Source: QNBT01 sp964563335
Lineage (GTDB): Bacteria > Planctomycetota > Phycisphaerae > Sedimentisphaerales > Anaerohalosphaeraceae
Assembly (NCBI GenBank): GCA_964563335.1
Contig: CAZLWL010000040.1
Coordinates: 1-20,661, forward strand
DNA length: 20,661 nucleotides
Direction of reading: 5' to 3'
A program made the position numbers and the translations under genes. The notes beneath the pieces are model-generated. The model was not told the DNA's origin. It saw only the letters and a list, made by a program, of their open reading frames with translations, and ran no database searches. This document shows, piece by piece, positions 7,669 to 14,804 of the stretch. Numbering within the stretch: position 1 is the stretch's first letter; each line of letters starts with the position of its first letter.

Positions 7669-8949
7669 ATGACTGCTTTTCTTGAAAATATCGCACGCAT
7701 TGTCCCGATGCTGATGCTGCTGGCTTGTTCGGCCTTTATGTCCGGCTCGGAAACCGCTTTTTCCAGTCTTTCGCGCCGTCAGTCAAAAATCTTTCAGACT
7801 TCTGCAAACAGACTGCAAGCTCTTGCCGCAAGGCTCTTGGACAATCCCAGGCGTCTGTTGGCCAGCCTGCTGTTTGGCAACATGGTCGTAAACGTCTTCT
7901 ACTTTGCGCTGGCCAGCACATTGAGCCTCAGCTTCGCGAAGCACATCGGCCCTGTAGCCGGCCTCATAACTGCAGTCATATCGTTTGTTGTACTTCTTCT
8001 GTTTGGTGAAATGCTTCCGAAATCGTTGGCCTATTCGCATTCCAGGCAATTTTGCATTGTGGCCGCTCCGGCAAGCTTTCTCTGTACTCGCATCCTGACA
8101 CCCGCCCTGAGAATTTTCGAATTCGCACTCATCACCCCCCTGCTGCGCCTCTTAACAGGCCCGGCAGAGTCGGCCGGGCCCGGCAACACCGTAACGCCTG
8201 AGCAATTCAAAACCCTTATTGAGTCCAGCCGGCAAACCGGACCAGACACCAGCCATGAGAACCAGTTGTTCGCTGAAGTCATAGAGTTGGGTTTTCTCAA
8301 AGTCCGCCACGTCATGCGGCCAAGAGTCGACATGATTACCTGCGGGGCAACTGATTCTCATGAAAAAGTCCAGCGGCTTATGACCGAAAACAATCTCACG
8401 AAAATACCGGTCTATACAAAGAAGCTGGATAATATCGTTGGATACCTGCACCAAAGGAATCTGCTCCTGGCTCCCGATACAACAATTGCAAAACTGCTGA
8501 AAAAGGTCAAATTCGTGCCTGAGCAAAAAAGCGTCGAGTCCTTACTCGAGTTCTTCCAAAAAAGCAAGACCGATATGGCGATTGTCGTTGACGAATACGG
8601 CGGAATTGCAGGTATTGTTTCCGTGGAAGATATTGTCGAAGAGTTGATAGGCCCAATTGAGCCCGCAGGCCCGACCGAGCCTGTCGAACAGACCGGGCCC
8701 GGCCAGTACCGACTGGCCGCCAATCTGGCCATCCATGATTGGGCCCAGGCATTTGGCATTGACCCGGGCCAGACGCGCCTGGCAACCGTTGGTGGACTCG
8801 TTACCGCCCTGCTCGGAAGAATTCCTAAACAAGGTGATCTCGCATATCTGGGCAACCTGAAGTTCACCGTCGAGAAGGTTCGAAAACGCAGAATTGAAAC
8901 TCTGCTCTTGTCGCTCGAACCCGTCTCATCCCAAACCCCGGCGACGTAA
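7669..8949 (+). CDS. CNNM/CBS/CorC-HlyC domain membrane protein (putative Mg2+ or divalent cation transporter)
   Basis: The 426-residue protein has the complete CorC/HlyC (UPF0053) architecture. The CNNM (DUF21) transmembrane domain spans about 1-190, with SGSETA (25-30) and the conserved GEMLPK motif near 115. A CBS pair follows (about 205-325; note MRPRVDM and the DEYGGIAGIVSVEDIVEELIG segment), then a C-terminal CorC_HlyC domain (about 340-420). Family members transport or regulate efflux of Mg2+ and related ions, and the old name haemolysin is misleading. A Pro/Gly-rich linker (GPIEPAGPTEPVEQTGPG) precedes the last domain. It is followed 5 bp later by a paralogue, so the two are probably translated together and may form a heterodimer. 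Confidence 0.9.
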   Translation: MTAFLENIARIVPMLMLLACSAFMSGSETAFSSLSRRQSKIFQTSANRLQALAARLLDNPRRLLASLLFGNMVVNVFYFALASTLSLSFAKHIGPVAGLITAVISFVVLLLFGEMLPKSLAYSHSRQFCIVAAPASFLCTRILTPALRIFEFALITPLLRLLTGPAESAGPGNTVTPEQFKTLIESSRQTGPDTSHENQLFAEVIELGFLKVRHVMRPRVDMITCGATDSHEKVQRLMTENNLTKIPVYTKKLDNIVGYLHQRNLLLAPDTTIAKLLKKVKFVPEQKSVESLLEFFQKSKTDMAIVVDEYGGIAGIVSVEDIVEELIGPIEPAGPTEPVEQTGPGQYRLAANLAIHDWAQAFGIDPGQTRLATVGGLVTALLGRIPKQGDLAYLGNLKFTVEKVRKRRIETLLLSLEPVSSQTPAT

Positions 8950-8954
8950 AAATT

Positions 8955-9959
8955 ATGGCTTTGATTTATCAAATCCCGGTTTGTGTATTGCTGATTGCTC
9001 TTGGGGCCTTCTTCGCGGGCTCCGAAACCGGCATCTATCGGCTCAGTCGATTCCGCCTCAGGCTCGGGATAGAACACAAAAAGCCCTTCTACGCCCTACT
9101 CGGCAAGGTCATGGATGATAGCACCGGCCTGGTCTTTTCCATGCTCATAGGCAACAATCTCGTTCACTATCTTGTTACCAGCATCGTAACGGTCATCTTA
9201 TCGGCAACCGCCGCAACCACCCATGCTGCAGAACTTTATTCAACCTGCCTGATGGCACCGACACTTTTTATATTCTCAGAGGTAATCCCGAAAAACGTCT
9301 ATTATCACCGTGCCGACACTCTCATGCCCCGATTCGCACCACTGCTATGGTTCTTCCACAAACTTTTCACATACTCCGGGGCCATCGCCCTGCTCAAGAC
9401 TATTTCACGAACCTTCACCGCCCTGTTGGGTTTACCCTCTGCCACTGCCGATGCGATTACCGCCGCTCGCTCAGGCCGTATGAGACAAATAATTCGCGAA
9501 ACCCGCGATGAAGGAATCCTGAGTCCCGTCCAAAACGACATCATGAATCGCCTCATAAACGTCCCTAATATCACCATCGCCTCGGTCATGACACCCATCA
9601 CCAAAACCGAGATGCTTAAAGTCAGCAGTGACAGAACACAGGTTCTGGCGCTGCTTCGCCGCTGCCCCTACACCCGCCTGCCCGTCTATGAGCACAGCCG
9701 CAACAATATCACCGGCTTTGTGAACATTTATGAAGTCCTGCGAAGCGGTGAGGAATTTCAGAATCTGCGCGACTTTCTCAAGCCGATCGCCCGATTCGCC
9801 GCGACAACCTCCGTGATTGACGCTATGAACCGAATGCAAAGGCAAAACCACAAGATTGTCCTGGTTGTCCCCGAATATGCCCGCCGCAAGCGTCCCTTTG
9901 GCATTGTTACAATGAAGGACCTGGTCGAGGAGTTCACCGGCGAACTCGCACAATGGTAA
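8955..9959 (+). CDS. CNNM/CBS domain membrane protein lacking the CorC_HlyC domain
   Basis: This 334-residue paralogue of the preceding protein has a CNNM domain at about 1-185 with AGSETG near residue 22 and SEVIPKN near 113, corresponding to SGSETA and GEMLPK upstream. A CBS pair (about 205-330) ends in FGIVTMKDLVEEFTGEL. The protein stops there, so the C-terminal CorC_HlyC domain of its neighbour is absent. The ATG lies 5 bp after the upstream stop, without a clear ribosome binding site, suggesting translational coupling. Tandem full-length plus short pairs suggest hetero-oligomers, but that is inference. The motif changes (Gly for Ala after SGSET; S for G before EVIPK) may alter ion binding. 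Confidence 0.88.
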   Translation: MALIYQIPVCVLLIALGAFFAGSETGIYRLSRFRLRLGIEHKKPFYALLGKVMDDSTGLVFSMLIGNNLVHYLVTSIVTVILSATAATTHAAELYSTCLMAPTLFIFSEVIPKNVYYHRADTLMPRFAPLLWFFHKLFTYSGAIALLKTISRTFTALLGLPSATADAITAARSGRMRQIIRETRDEGILSPVQNDIMNRLINVPNITIASVMTPITKTEMLKVSSDRTQVLALLRRCPYTRLPVYEHSRNNITGFVNIYEVLRSGEEFQNLRDFLKPIARFAATTSVIDAMNRMQRQNHKIVLVVPEYARRKRPFGIVTMKDLVEEFTGELAQW

Positions 9960-10059
9960 CACGCCCGCCCCCCTGCCGCTCTGGGTCGCCCCAACAACTT
10001 ATACGGATCAGAAAAAATATATGCGCTTCGCAAACAGGGCCCCGACCGTCAGGGAGGGG

Positions 10060-10109
10060 TAATTGAAGCTTCAGCCGCGAACCTCCTGAAAGTCAGACGC
10101 CTTCAATTA
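10060..10109. terminator. Nested hairpin between convergent genes
   Basis: TAATTGAAG (10060-10068) and CTTCAATTA (10101-10109) are perfect 9-bp complements, and inside them TTCAG (10070-10074) pairs with CTGAA (10086-10090). The structure sits between the convergent ends of the CNNM gene and the phosphatase operon, and its right arm contains the TAA stop of the last operon gene. It could serve as a bidirectional terminator, but no strong T-tract is present. Confidence 0.4.
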
Positions 10110-10952
10110 TATCTTGACCTTCAGGAACGGTTTGAAGATAAATGCGAACACCATCGAGGCGATAAAGAAGTAAATCACCCACCAGTCGGTGCCGCTGGTC
10201 CGGCTCAAACGGTCGGGATATTTGATGCTGATAGACTGAACAACTGAATCCGGCCCAAAAGGTTTCTCGCACGGGTGCAGAAGGATATCAGACCAATGCC
10301 AACCGGGTCGCTGTAAGCTTACACGCATAAAACCTTCACCAATCGCCAACTGCTTTTCAACTTGCTCGTTGTCCACCCGGAAAACTATGTTGTTTAATCC
10401 ATTTTCACGTGCTTTGATTTTCCAGTATATTTGGCGCTCAGAGAAGACGCGTGTCTGGTCGATGGCAACGTCGGCGGTAGGCATAGATGCTATGCTCACA
10501 TTGGGCCAGGCAGAATCGACATTGCCATTTAGCTTCATAACGACCAAAGCTTCCTCACCCGGTAGTAACGGTCGGGCCTGATACCACAGCCCCATTTGAG
10601 CTAATATTAAGCAGATTGGCACAATCACCACCAGCATTGGCCGAATGGCGTGCAATAGCAGGCCCCCAGCACCCCTGAAGGCCCGGCCTTGTGCCTGTAA
10701 TGTTACCGTGATGCCGTCTTTGAAAAGCTTTAGCGCGAGCATGTTGGCCTTTATATCATCTTTGACCCGGCCGATGGCGTCCTGATTGGAAGTGTACTTC
10801 CACATGACCAGCAGAACCACACCCGTCACCGCCGATATGGCAGTATTCGACAACCAGCCCGGCACTGCAGCCACAGGAGCCGTCAGCAGCTTACCGGCGG
10901 CGTTCAGCGGCACGTTCAGCCAGGTAACAATATGCGCCAGAAAACTCATCAT
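10107..10952 (-). CDS. Three-helix membrane protein with extracytoplasmic domain, unnamed family
   Basis: This 281-residue protein has a TM helix at about 35-53, a charged helical segment at 54-95 (MWKYTSNQDAIGRV, DDIKANMLALKLFKDG), a second TM at about 100-120, a beta-rich domain at 125-250 and a third TM at about 258-275 with a basic C-terminus. Positive charges place the 54-95 helices in the cytoplasm and the beta-rich domain outside. The order TM, cytoplasmic helical hairpin, TM, TM is reminiscent of DUF106/EMC3/YidC (Oxa1-superfamily) proteins, but the resemblance is topological only. I recall similar unannotated proteins in Acidobacteria and other phyla. Its ATG overlaps the upstream stop (ATGA), so it is translationally coupled to the ribbon-helix-helix-like gene and is last in the phosphatase operon. 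Confidence 0.85.
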   Translation of the reverse strand: MMSFLAHIVTWLNVPLNAAGKLLTAPVAAVPGWLSNTAISAVTGVVLLVMWKYTSNQDAIGRVKDDIKANMLALKLFKDGITVTLQAQGRAFRGAGGLLLHAIRPMLVVIVPICLILAQMGLWYQARPLLPGEEALVVMKLNGNVDSAWPNVSIASMPTADVAIDQTRVFSERQIYWKIKARENGLNNIVFRVDNEQVEKQLAIGEGFMRVSLQRPGWHWSDILLHPCEKPFGPDSVVQSISIKYPDRLSRTSGTDWWVIYFFIASMVFAFIFKPFLKVKI

Positions 10953-11131
10953 TCGATATAACCCAAACCGCGAAGTTGGTCGGTCACCTTTTCATCATCG
11001 GAGGTCTCGTGTTTGGCCAGCTCCGTCTCGATGATGTGAGTAATAAATTCTTCCACACTGCTGTACCCGGCTGAGGCGGCTGCATCCTTGGCGCGGGCAA
11101 AAAGATTCGAGTCGATTTTGATTTTAGCCAT
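10949..11131 (-). CDS. Small ribbon-helix-helix-like protein with LGY tail
   Basis: The 60-residue protein starts MAKIKIDSNLFARAKDAAAS, a beta strand then helix, followed by GYSSVEEFITHIIETELAKH, a second helix. This is the pattern of Arc/CopG/ParD ribbon-helix-helix domains. The tail after about residue 42 is acidic and ends DQLRGLGYIE. Such proteins usually bind DNA as dimers, but no toxin gene is adjacent and the partner here is a membrane protein whose ATG overlaps the stop (ATGA). The tail matches the C-termini of both sulfatase-like proteins in the same operon, which suggests a shared interaction rather than simple transcription control. The gene lies 156 bp downstream of the preceding operon gene, across a repeat insertion. 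Confidence 0.82.
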   Translation of the reverse strand: MAKIKIDSNLFARAKDAAASAGYSSVEEFITHIIETELAKHETSDDEKVTDQLRGLGYIE

Positions 11132-11156
11132 CTCTTCTACCTTTATTCAACATACA

Positions 11157-11253
11157 AAATGTCATTCTGAGTCCCGGCGCGCCGGGAAAGAATCTCTTAT
11201 TTTCAGCAAACCAAGCCCTTCGTGGAGCCTGTCCTCGAGTGAAGCGAAGGGCT
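11157..11253. repeat. Dispersed intergenic repeat with palindromes
   Basis: AAATGTCATTCTGAG (11157-11171) is followed by the perfect 16-nt palindrome TCCCGGCGCGCCGGGA (11172-11187) and then AAGAATCTC. Further on, AGCCCTTCG (11214-11222) pairs with CGAAGGGCT (11245-11253). From memory, elements starting TGTCATTCTGAG and ending GAATCT are common dispersed intergenic repeats in bacterial genomes. The same 15-nt core recurs at 20549-20563. It lies inside the operon, between the phosphodiesterase and the small gene, and could act as an mRNA processing or partial termination site. Confidence 0.7.
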
Positions 11254-11287
11254 CAGGGTGACTCTTTTAAGATAGTTTCTAAATAAT

Positions 11288-13321
11288 TTATGCCCCAAAA
11301 ATGTTTTTGCCCTGCATTGATGTCGGAACATCCAATCCAAACTCCGTCAGAACGGATGGTGCCATATCTATCAGCGCCGGTGTCTTTGCGGCAATAGGCC
11401 TGTTAGCAAAGACAACGCCCGGCACTTCCAAAACATCAGCGCAGTGGTCTGCGCTCCAGGCTGAATCATTGTCCATTAACACCTCCTTTGTCATATCACC
11501 CAGGCAGGTAGTCCACGAAGCACGATAACCACGGCGATAGCCAAGGACTATATCCGGCGCCAGTCTGGTCGCCGTGCCGCTGTAAGTGCTTTCCGTACGG
11601 TGCGCCTTGCGAATAACCTGCTTGCCGTTCGTGTCCCTGACCGCTTCAAGTTTCGTCACCAATTCGTTGACCAGTTCCTCTTTTTCCCGGCCTGGTTCTA
11701 CAATACCATCACGCTCCCGCCCTCTAAGATTGACATACAATCCATTTATACCCAGTCCGTACACCCGCGTCTGCGACCAGTCAACGTCCCTCAGGACAGA
11801 GGTGCTGTCGGCTGGTCCAAGGTAACCATTATCACGCAGCCAGGAGTTAAGATTGAACTGTCTCTTGAAGTTGGCAAATCCGTGGTCACTCATCACAATA
11901 ATAGTTGCCTTGTCACCGTAGCGCTTCAAAATGTCGCCGACGACCGAGTCTAATTGTTGATAGATACCCTGCAGATGGACGAAATACGTCTTCGCATCGG
12001 CCGGCGAACGCACCGGGTGCTTTTCGTCCGAATCCCACCAGAACATGTGTGCCTGCAAATCCGTGCTGGAAAAGTAGAAGAACAGCAATCCGTCATCATA
12101 ATTCTTCATGGCATAATCCAACAGATTAAAACGTTCTTTCAGCACATAGCCGGCTTGGGTGGCATATTCAGCATCGGTAAATATCTTATTTGACAGTGCC
12201 TTATGGTCCTCCTGAAAACCTGTGGTATAAAACAAGCCCAATTTGTCCGAAATCTCACCGATGAACTCGGCCGGCTCGGTAATCTGCAGATAAGCATCGG
12301 AAGGATCCGTATTTATCGGAGTTGCATACAGCCTGAAATTGGGCTCGACCTCCTGCAAATAGAATCGACATATTCCGCTTATGTGCTCGTCAGGCAGAAA
12401 CCAGGGCATGGAAAGCTCGAAATCCACCTTCAGCCAACGGCTCCATTGGCCTTTTTTCAGGAGGACTTTGTGGTCCTGGATCTCAATCACCGCCGCCTGG
12501 GCCTGTTTATCGCGATGTACGACAAAGTCAACAGTTACAGGTTTCGGCTCTTTGAGCAAAGCATGTGTCGGACCGACCAGCTTCGCCGTCGCCCTCTCAT
12601 TCTCAAAGAAAAGCATCGAGCGCTTCCCGCCGCCTTCGTCTTTGGTCCGAACGGGACCATCTTCGGCATAATGCTGATATGTGCCGTACGTGCCTAACGC
12701 ATCTGGCGTACCCATGCCGGACAGGCACCTGTGATTGCCGTGCTTTGACGGGCTGGGCGGATAGTTAGAGGGCAAGTTGTAGAAAGTCGAACCGACGCCT
12801 GCCTCATCGAGATAATCCCAAAATGGCACACCCTGTCTTCTGAGCAGCGTTTCAGCAGGTTTATGATTAAAAGGCCAAAAGTCTAATTGCAGCTTATGGT
12901 CACCTACTTCCATGTAACCATTGCCGGCAACCGTCTCAGCAGCGGCAAAGAACGGCAGAGCCTGGTTTTCGGGATTGCGGTGGATAAAATCGAAGATTCC
13001 ATGGCTGCCGGGCCCGGCACCGTTAATAAAATTGGCCCAGGCCACAGGGCTTTGAGGCGGGATGCTCGTGCCTAATGTTCGAAATCCGCCAGCCTCGGCA
13101 AGCCGGGCAAAATTCGGTAAATTGCCCTCACGCATCATCTTTTCCGACAAAACCGGGTCCATGCCATCTATGCCGATGACAATAACCTTCTTGCCAACCT
13201 TGCTTCTTTTTCTGCCGGCATATGCTGACTTCGTCCCAAGTCCCGCACTGAACGCAGCTGTCACTATCGCTGAGTCCTTCAAAAACTCTCTGCGATTAAG
13301 TTTTCGTTTTTTGTGAACCAT
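11288..13321 (-). CDS. Tat-exported type I phosphodiesterase/nucleotide pyrophosphatase-family protein
   Basis: This 677-residue enzyme of the alkaline phosphatase superfamily starts with a Tat signal (NRREFLKDS at 9-17, hydrophobic stretch, likely cleavage after SAYA at 32-35), so the folded, metal-loaded protein should be periplasmic. Metal and nucleophile motifs are GIDGMDP (D52) and QSPVAW, with Ser91 as the probable nucleophile where NPP enzymes have Thr. Later motifs are TDLQAHMFW, SDHGF and ADHC, giving the expected Asp/His metal ligands. The family hydrolyses or transfers phosphodiester or phosphonate groups. Start support: GAGG 6 nt before the ATG. It is fourth in the operon, 45 bp after the sulfatase-like lipoprotein. 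It is a paralogue of the first operon gene, sharing most motifs. The substrate cannot be read from the sequence. Confidence 0.88.
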   Translation of the reverse strand: MVHKKRKLNRREFLKDSAIVTAAFSAGLGTKSAYAGRKRSKVGKKVIVIGIDGMDPVLSEKMMREGNLPNFARLAEAGGFRTLGTSIPPQSPVAWANFINGAGPGSHGIFDFIHRNPENQALPFFAAAETVAGNGYMEVGDHKLQLDFWPFNHKPAETLLRRQGVPFWDYLDEAGVGSTFYNLPSNYPPSPSKHGNHRCLSGMGTPDALGTYGTYQHYAEDGPVRTKDEGGGKRSMLFFENERATAKLVGPTHALLKEPKPVTVDFVVHRDKQAQAAVIEIQDHKVLLKKGQWSRWLKVDFELSMPWFLPDEHISGICRFYLQEVEPNFRLYATPINTDPSDAYLQITEPAEFIGEISDKLGLFYTTGFQEDHKALSNKIFTDAEYATQAGYVLKERFNLLDYAMKNYDDGLLFFYFSSTDLQAHMFWWDSDEKHPVRSPADAKTYFVHLQGIYQQLDSVVGDILKRYGDKATIIVMSDHGFANFKRQFNLNSWLRDNGYLGPADSTSVLRDVDWSQTRVYGLGINGLYVNLRGRERDGIVEPGREKEELVNELVTKLEAVRDTNGKQVIRKAHRTESTYSGTATRLAPDIVLGYRRGYRASWTTCLGDMTKEVLMDNDSAWSADHCADVLEVPGVVFANRPIAAKTPALIDMAPSVLTEFGLDVPTSMQGKNIFGA

Positions 13322-13366
13322 TTTAAACCTCGGTCTTGCACATTATACAAACTCGCTTAAGAAAGT

Positions 13367-14779
13367 TTAGAGGTATCCTAACGATTCTAATTGTTTTCTT
13401 TGCTCGGGCGTAAACAACTGGCGTTCGTCATATACCGGACCTGCCGTTTGCCTCGCGCTTACGTAATCGGTCCATTCCGACAACAACGCTTTTAGCCTGC
13501 TATTCTGCCCGCCGGCCCGGCTGGATAAATCTGCTCGCTCATCGGGATCCGCAGACAGATCATAAATCTTTCCCGTCCCCTTTATCTCATCATAGATTAG
13601 CTTCTGTTTGCCCAACACTATCGACCTGAATGCAATTGGCTCGACGCGCCCGGGCCGGTGAATCTGCGGGTTGAATGTCTCGCTGAAAATCGGCCTGGGT
13701 GCTATGGCGTCGGCCCGATCAAAATCCAACACCTTACCCTCGAGGCTATCGGGAATGTTCAAACCTAAATACTGATAGATGGTTGGCACAATGTCAATAA
13801 GACCAACCGCAGAATCAACGACTCGATCTGTGTGTCCTGGAAATTTCATAATCAATGGGACGCGGATTAATTCCTGATTCAGCGTTATTGTATGGCCGAT
13901 CCAACCTCGTTCCATGAATTCCTCACCATGGTCGGAGGTCATGATAATAATGCTGTCATCGTAAAGTCCCTGCTTCTTCATCTCGCCCAGCAGCATCCCT
14001 ATATGTTCGTCTGTAAAGGCAATCTCCGAATCATAGAGTGCTACCAGATATTTTATATCATCTGTCGTCAGGTCACCACGCCTGCGCCAAATATCCAGAA
14101 TAGGATGCCCGCTCCTGACGATTCCCTTATACGATGGATAATAGTCATATTGCTTGTGAAGCTTATAGTGATAGTGAGGGTCAAAATAATGAGCAAATAA
14201 AAAGAAGGGTTTACCGGAGCTTTGCCGCAGAAAAGAGGCGGCTTTGGATGTAACGGCCGGTGATGAAATCCCGCCATGACCCAGACTGCTGCTTTCATCA
14301 TAGCGGTCAAAACCCCTGCCAAAGCCGAGCCGAGCCGATAGCAGCGCATGCGAGACAATTCCGCAACTTGTGTAGCCATGTTTTTTCAGCACCTCCGAAA
14401 GCATCGGGAACTTGCTGCTTACTACTGTCGTTCTGTCACGTATTCCCAAGACTAAAGGATACTGGCTGGTCATAATGCTGGCCACGGAAGGTAACGTCCA
14501 GGGTGCTGCAACAATCGCGTTATTAAATAATATCCCTTCGCGCGCCAGCATGTCGATGTTTGGCGTCGTATTTCTCCGGTAACCGCAACAACCCACGTGG
14601 TTTGCTCTTAACGTATCTATCACAATGAAGATTATGTTAGGTCTTTTGCCCCACCATTGCTTGCGGCAACCGCTTAACCAAAGACTGGGGGCGAGACCTG
14701 CCACTATGCCACCATACAGCCCGTATTTCAATATCTCTCGCCGACTTAGGCTTTCCGCTGATTCCTGTTTATGTCTCAT
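13367..14779 (-). CDS. Tat lipoprotein, sulfatase-fold hydrolase/transferase with Thr nucleophile
   Basis: The 470-residue protein (from ATG 14779) has a Tat motif (SRREILK, 12-18) and a lipobox LSGC with Cys38, so it should be a membrane-anchored lipoprotein. The sulfatase fold shows in IVIDTLRANH (D55), FLFAHYFDPH, SDHGEEF and IGHTI. The active-site motif reads W-T-L-P-S-V (Thr95) where type I sulfatases have C/S-x-P-x-R, so formylglycine cannot form. A Thr nucleophile is known in phosphoglycerol transferases such as LtaS. The first metal-site Asp of the usual D-D pair is Ile, as is common in this branch. I chose ATG 14779 because AGTAGGT lies 9 nt upstream; ATG 14788 is possible. The longer frame to 14869 would overlap the previous gene. 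It ends LESLGYL. Confidence 0.88.
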   Translation of the reverse strand: MRHKQESAESLSRREILKYGLYGGIVAGLAPSLWLSGCRKQWWGKRPNIIFIVIDTLRANHVGCCGYRRNTTPNIDMLAREGILFNNAIVAAPWTLPSVASIMTSQYPLVLGIRDRTTVVSSKFPMLSEVLKKHGYTSCGIVSHALLSARLGFGRGFDRYDESSSLGHGGISSPAVTSKAASFLRQSSGKPFFLFAHYFDPHYHYKLHKQYDYYPSYKGIVRSGHPILDIWRRRGDLTTDDIKYLVALYDSEIAFTDEHIGMLLGEMKKQGLYDDSIIIMTSDHGEEFMERGWIGHTITLNQELIRVPLIMKFPGHTDRVVDSAVGLIDIVPTIYQYLGLNIPDSLEGKVLDFDRADAIAPRPIFSETFNPQIHRPGRVEPIAFRSIVLGKQKLIYDEIKGTGKIYDLSADPDERADLSSRAGGQNSRLKALLSEWTDYVSARQTAGPVYDERQLFTPEQRKQLESLGYL

Positions 14780-14804
14780 ATTGGACATACCTACTATAAC
14801 GATT

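Noticed and set aside
7032..7700. 222-codon minus-strand frame opposite the histidine kinase
   Set aside because: It is the antisense of a well-supported kinase with intact motifs; composition and frame are those of a shadow.
8412..9077. 221-codon minus-strand frame opposite the CNNM genes
   Set aside because: It is antisense to two CNNM/CBS genes with recognisable domains and spans their boundary; no independent support.
10949..11131. Antitoxin of a ParD/CopG-type toxin-antitoxin pair
   Set aside because: The fold pattern fits, but the overlapping partner is a 281-residue membrane protein, not a RelE/ParE or PIN toxin.
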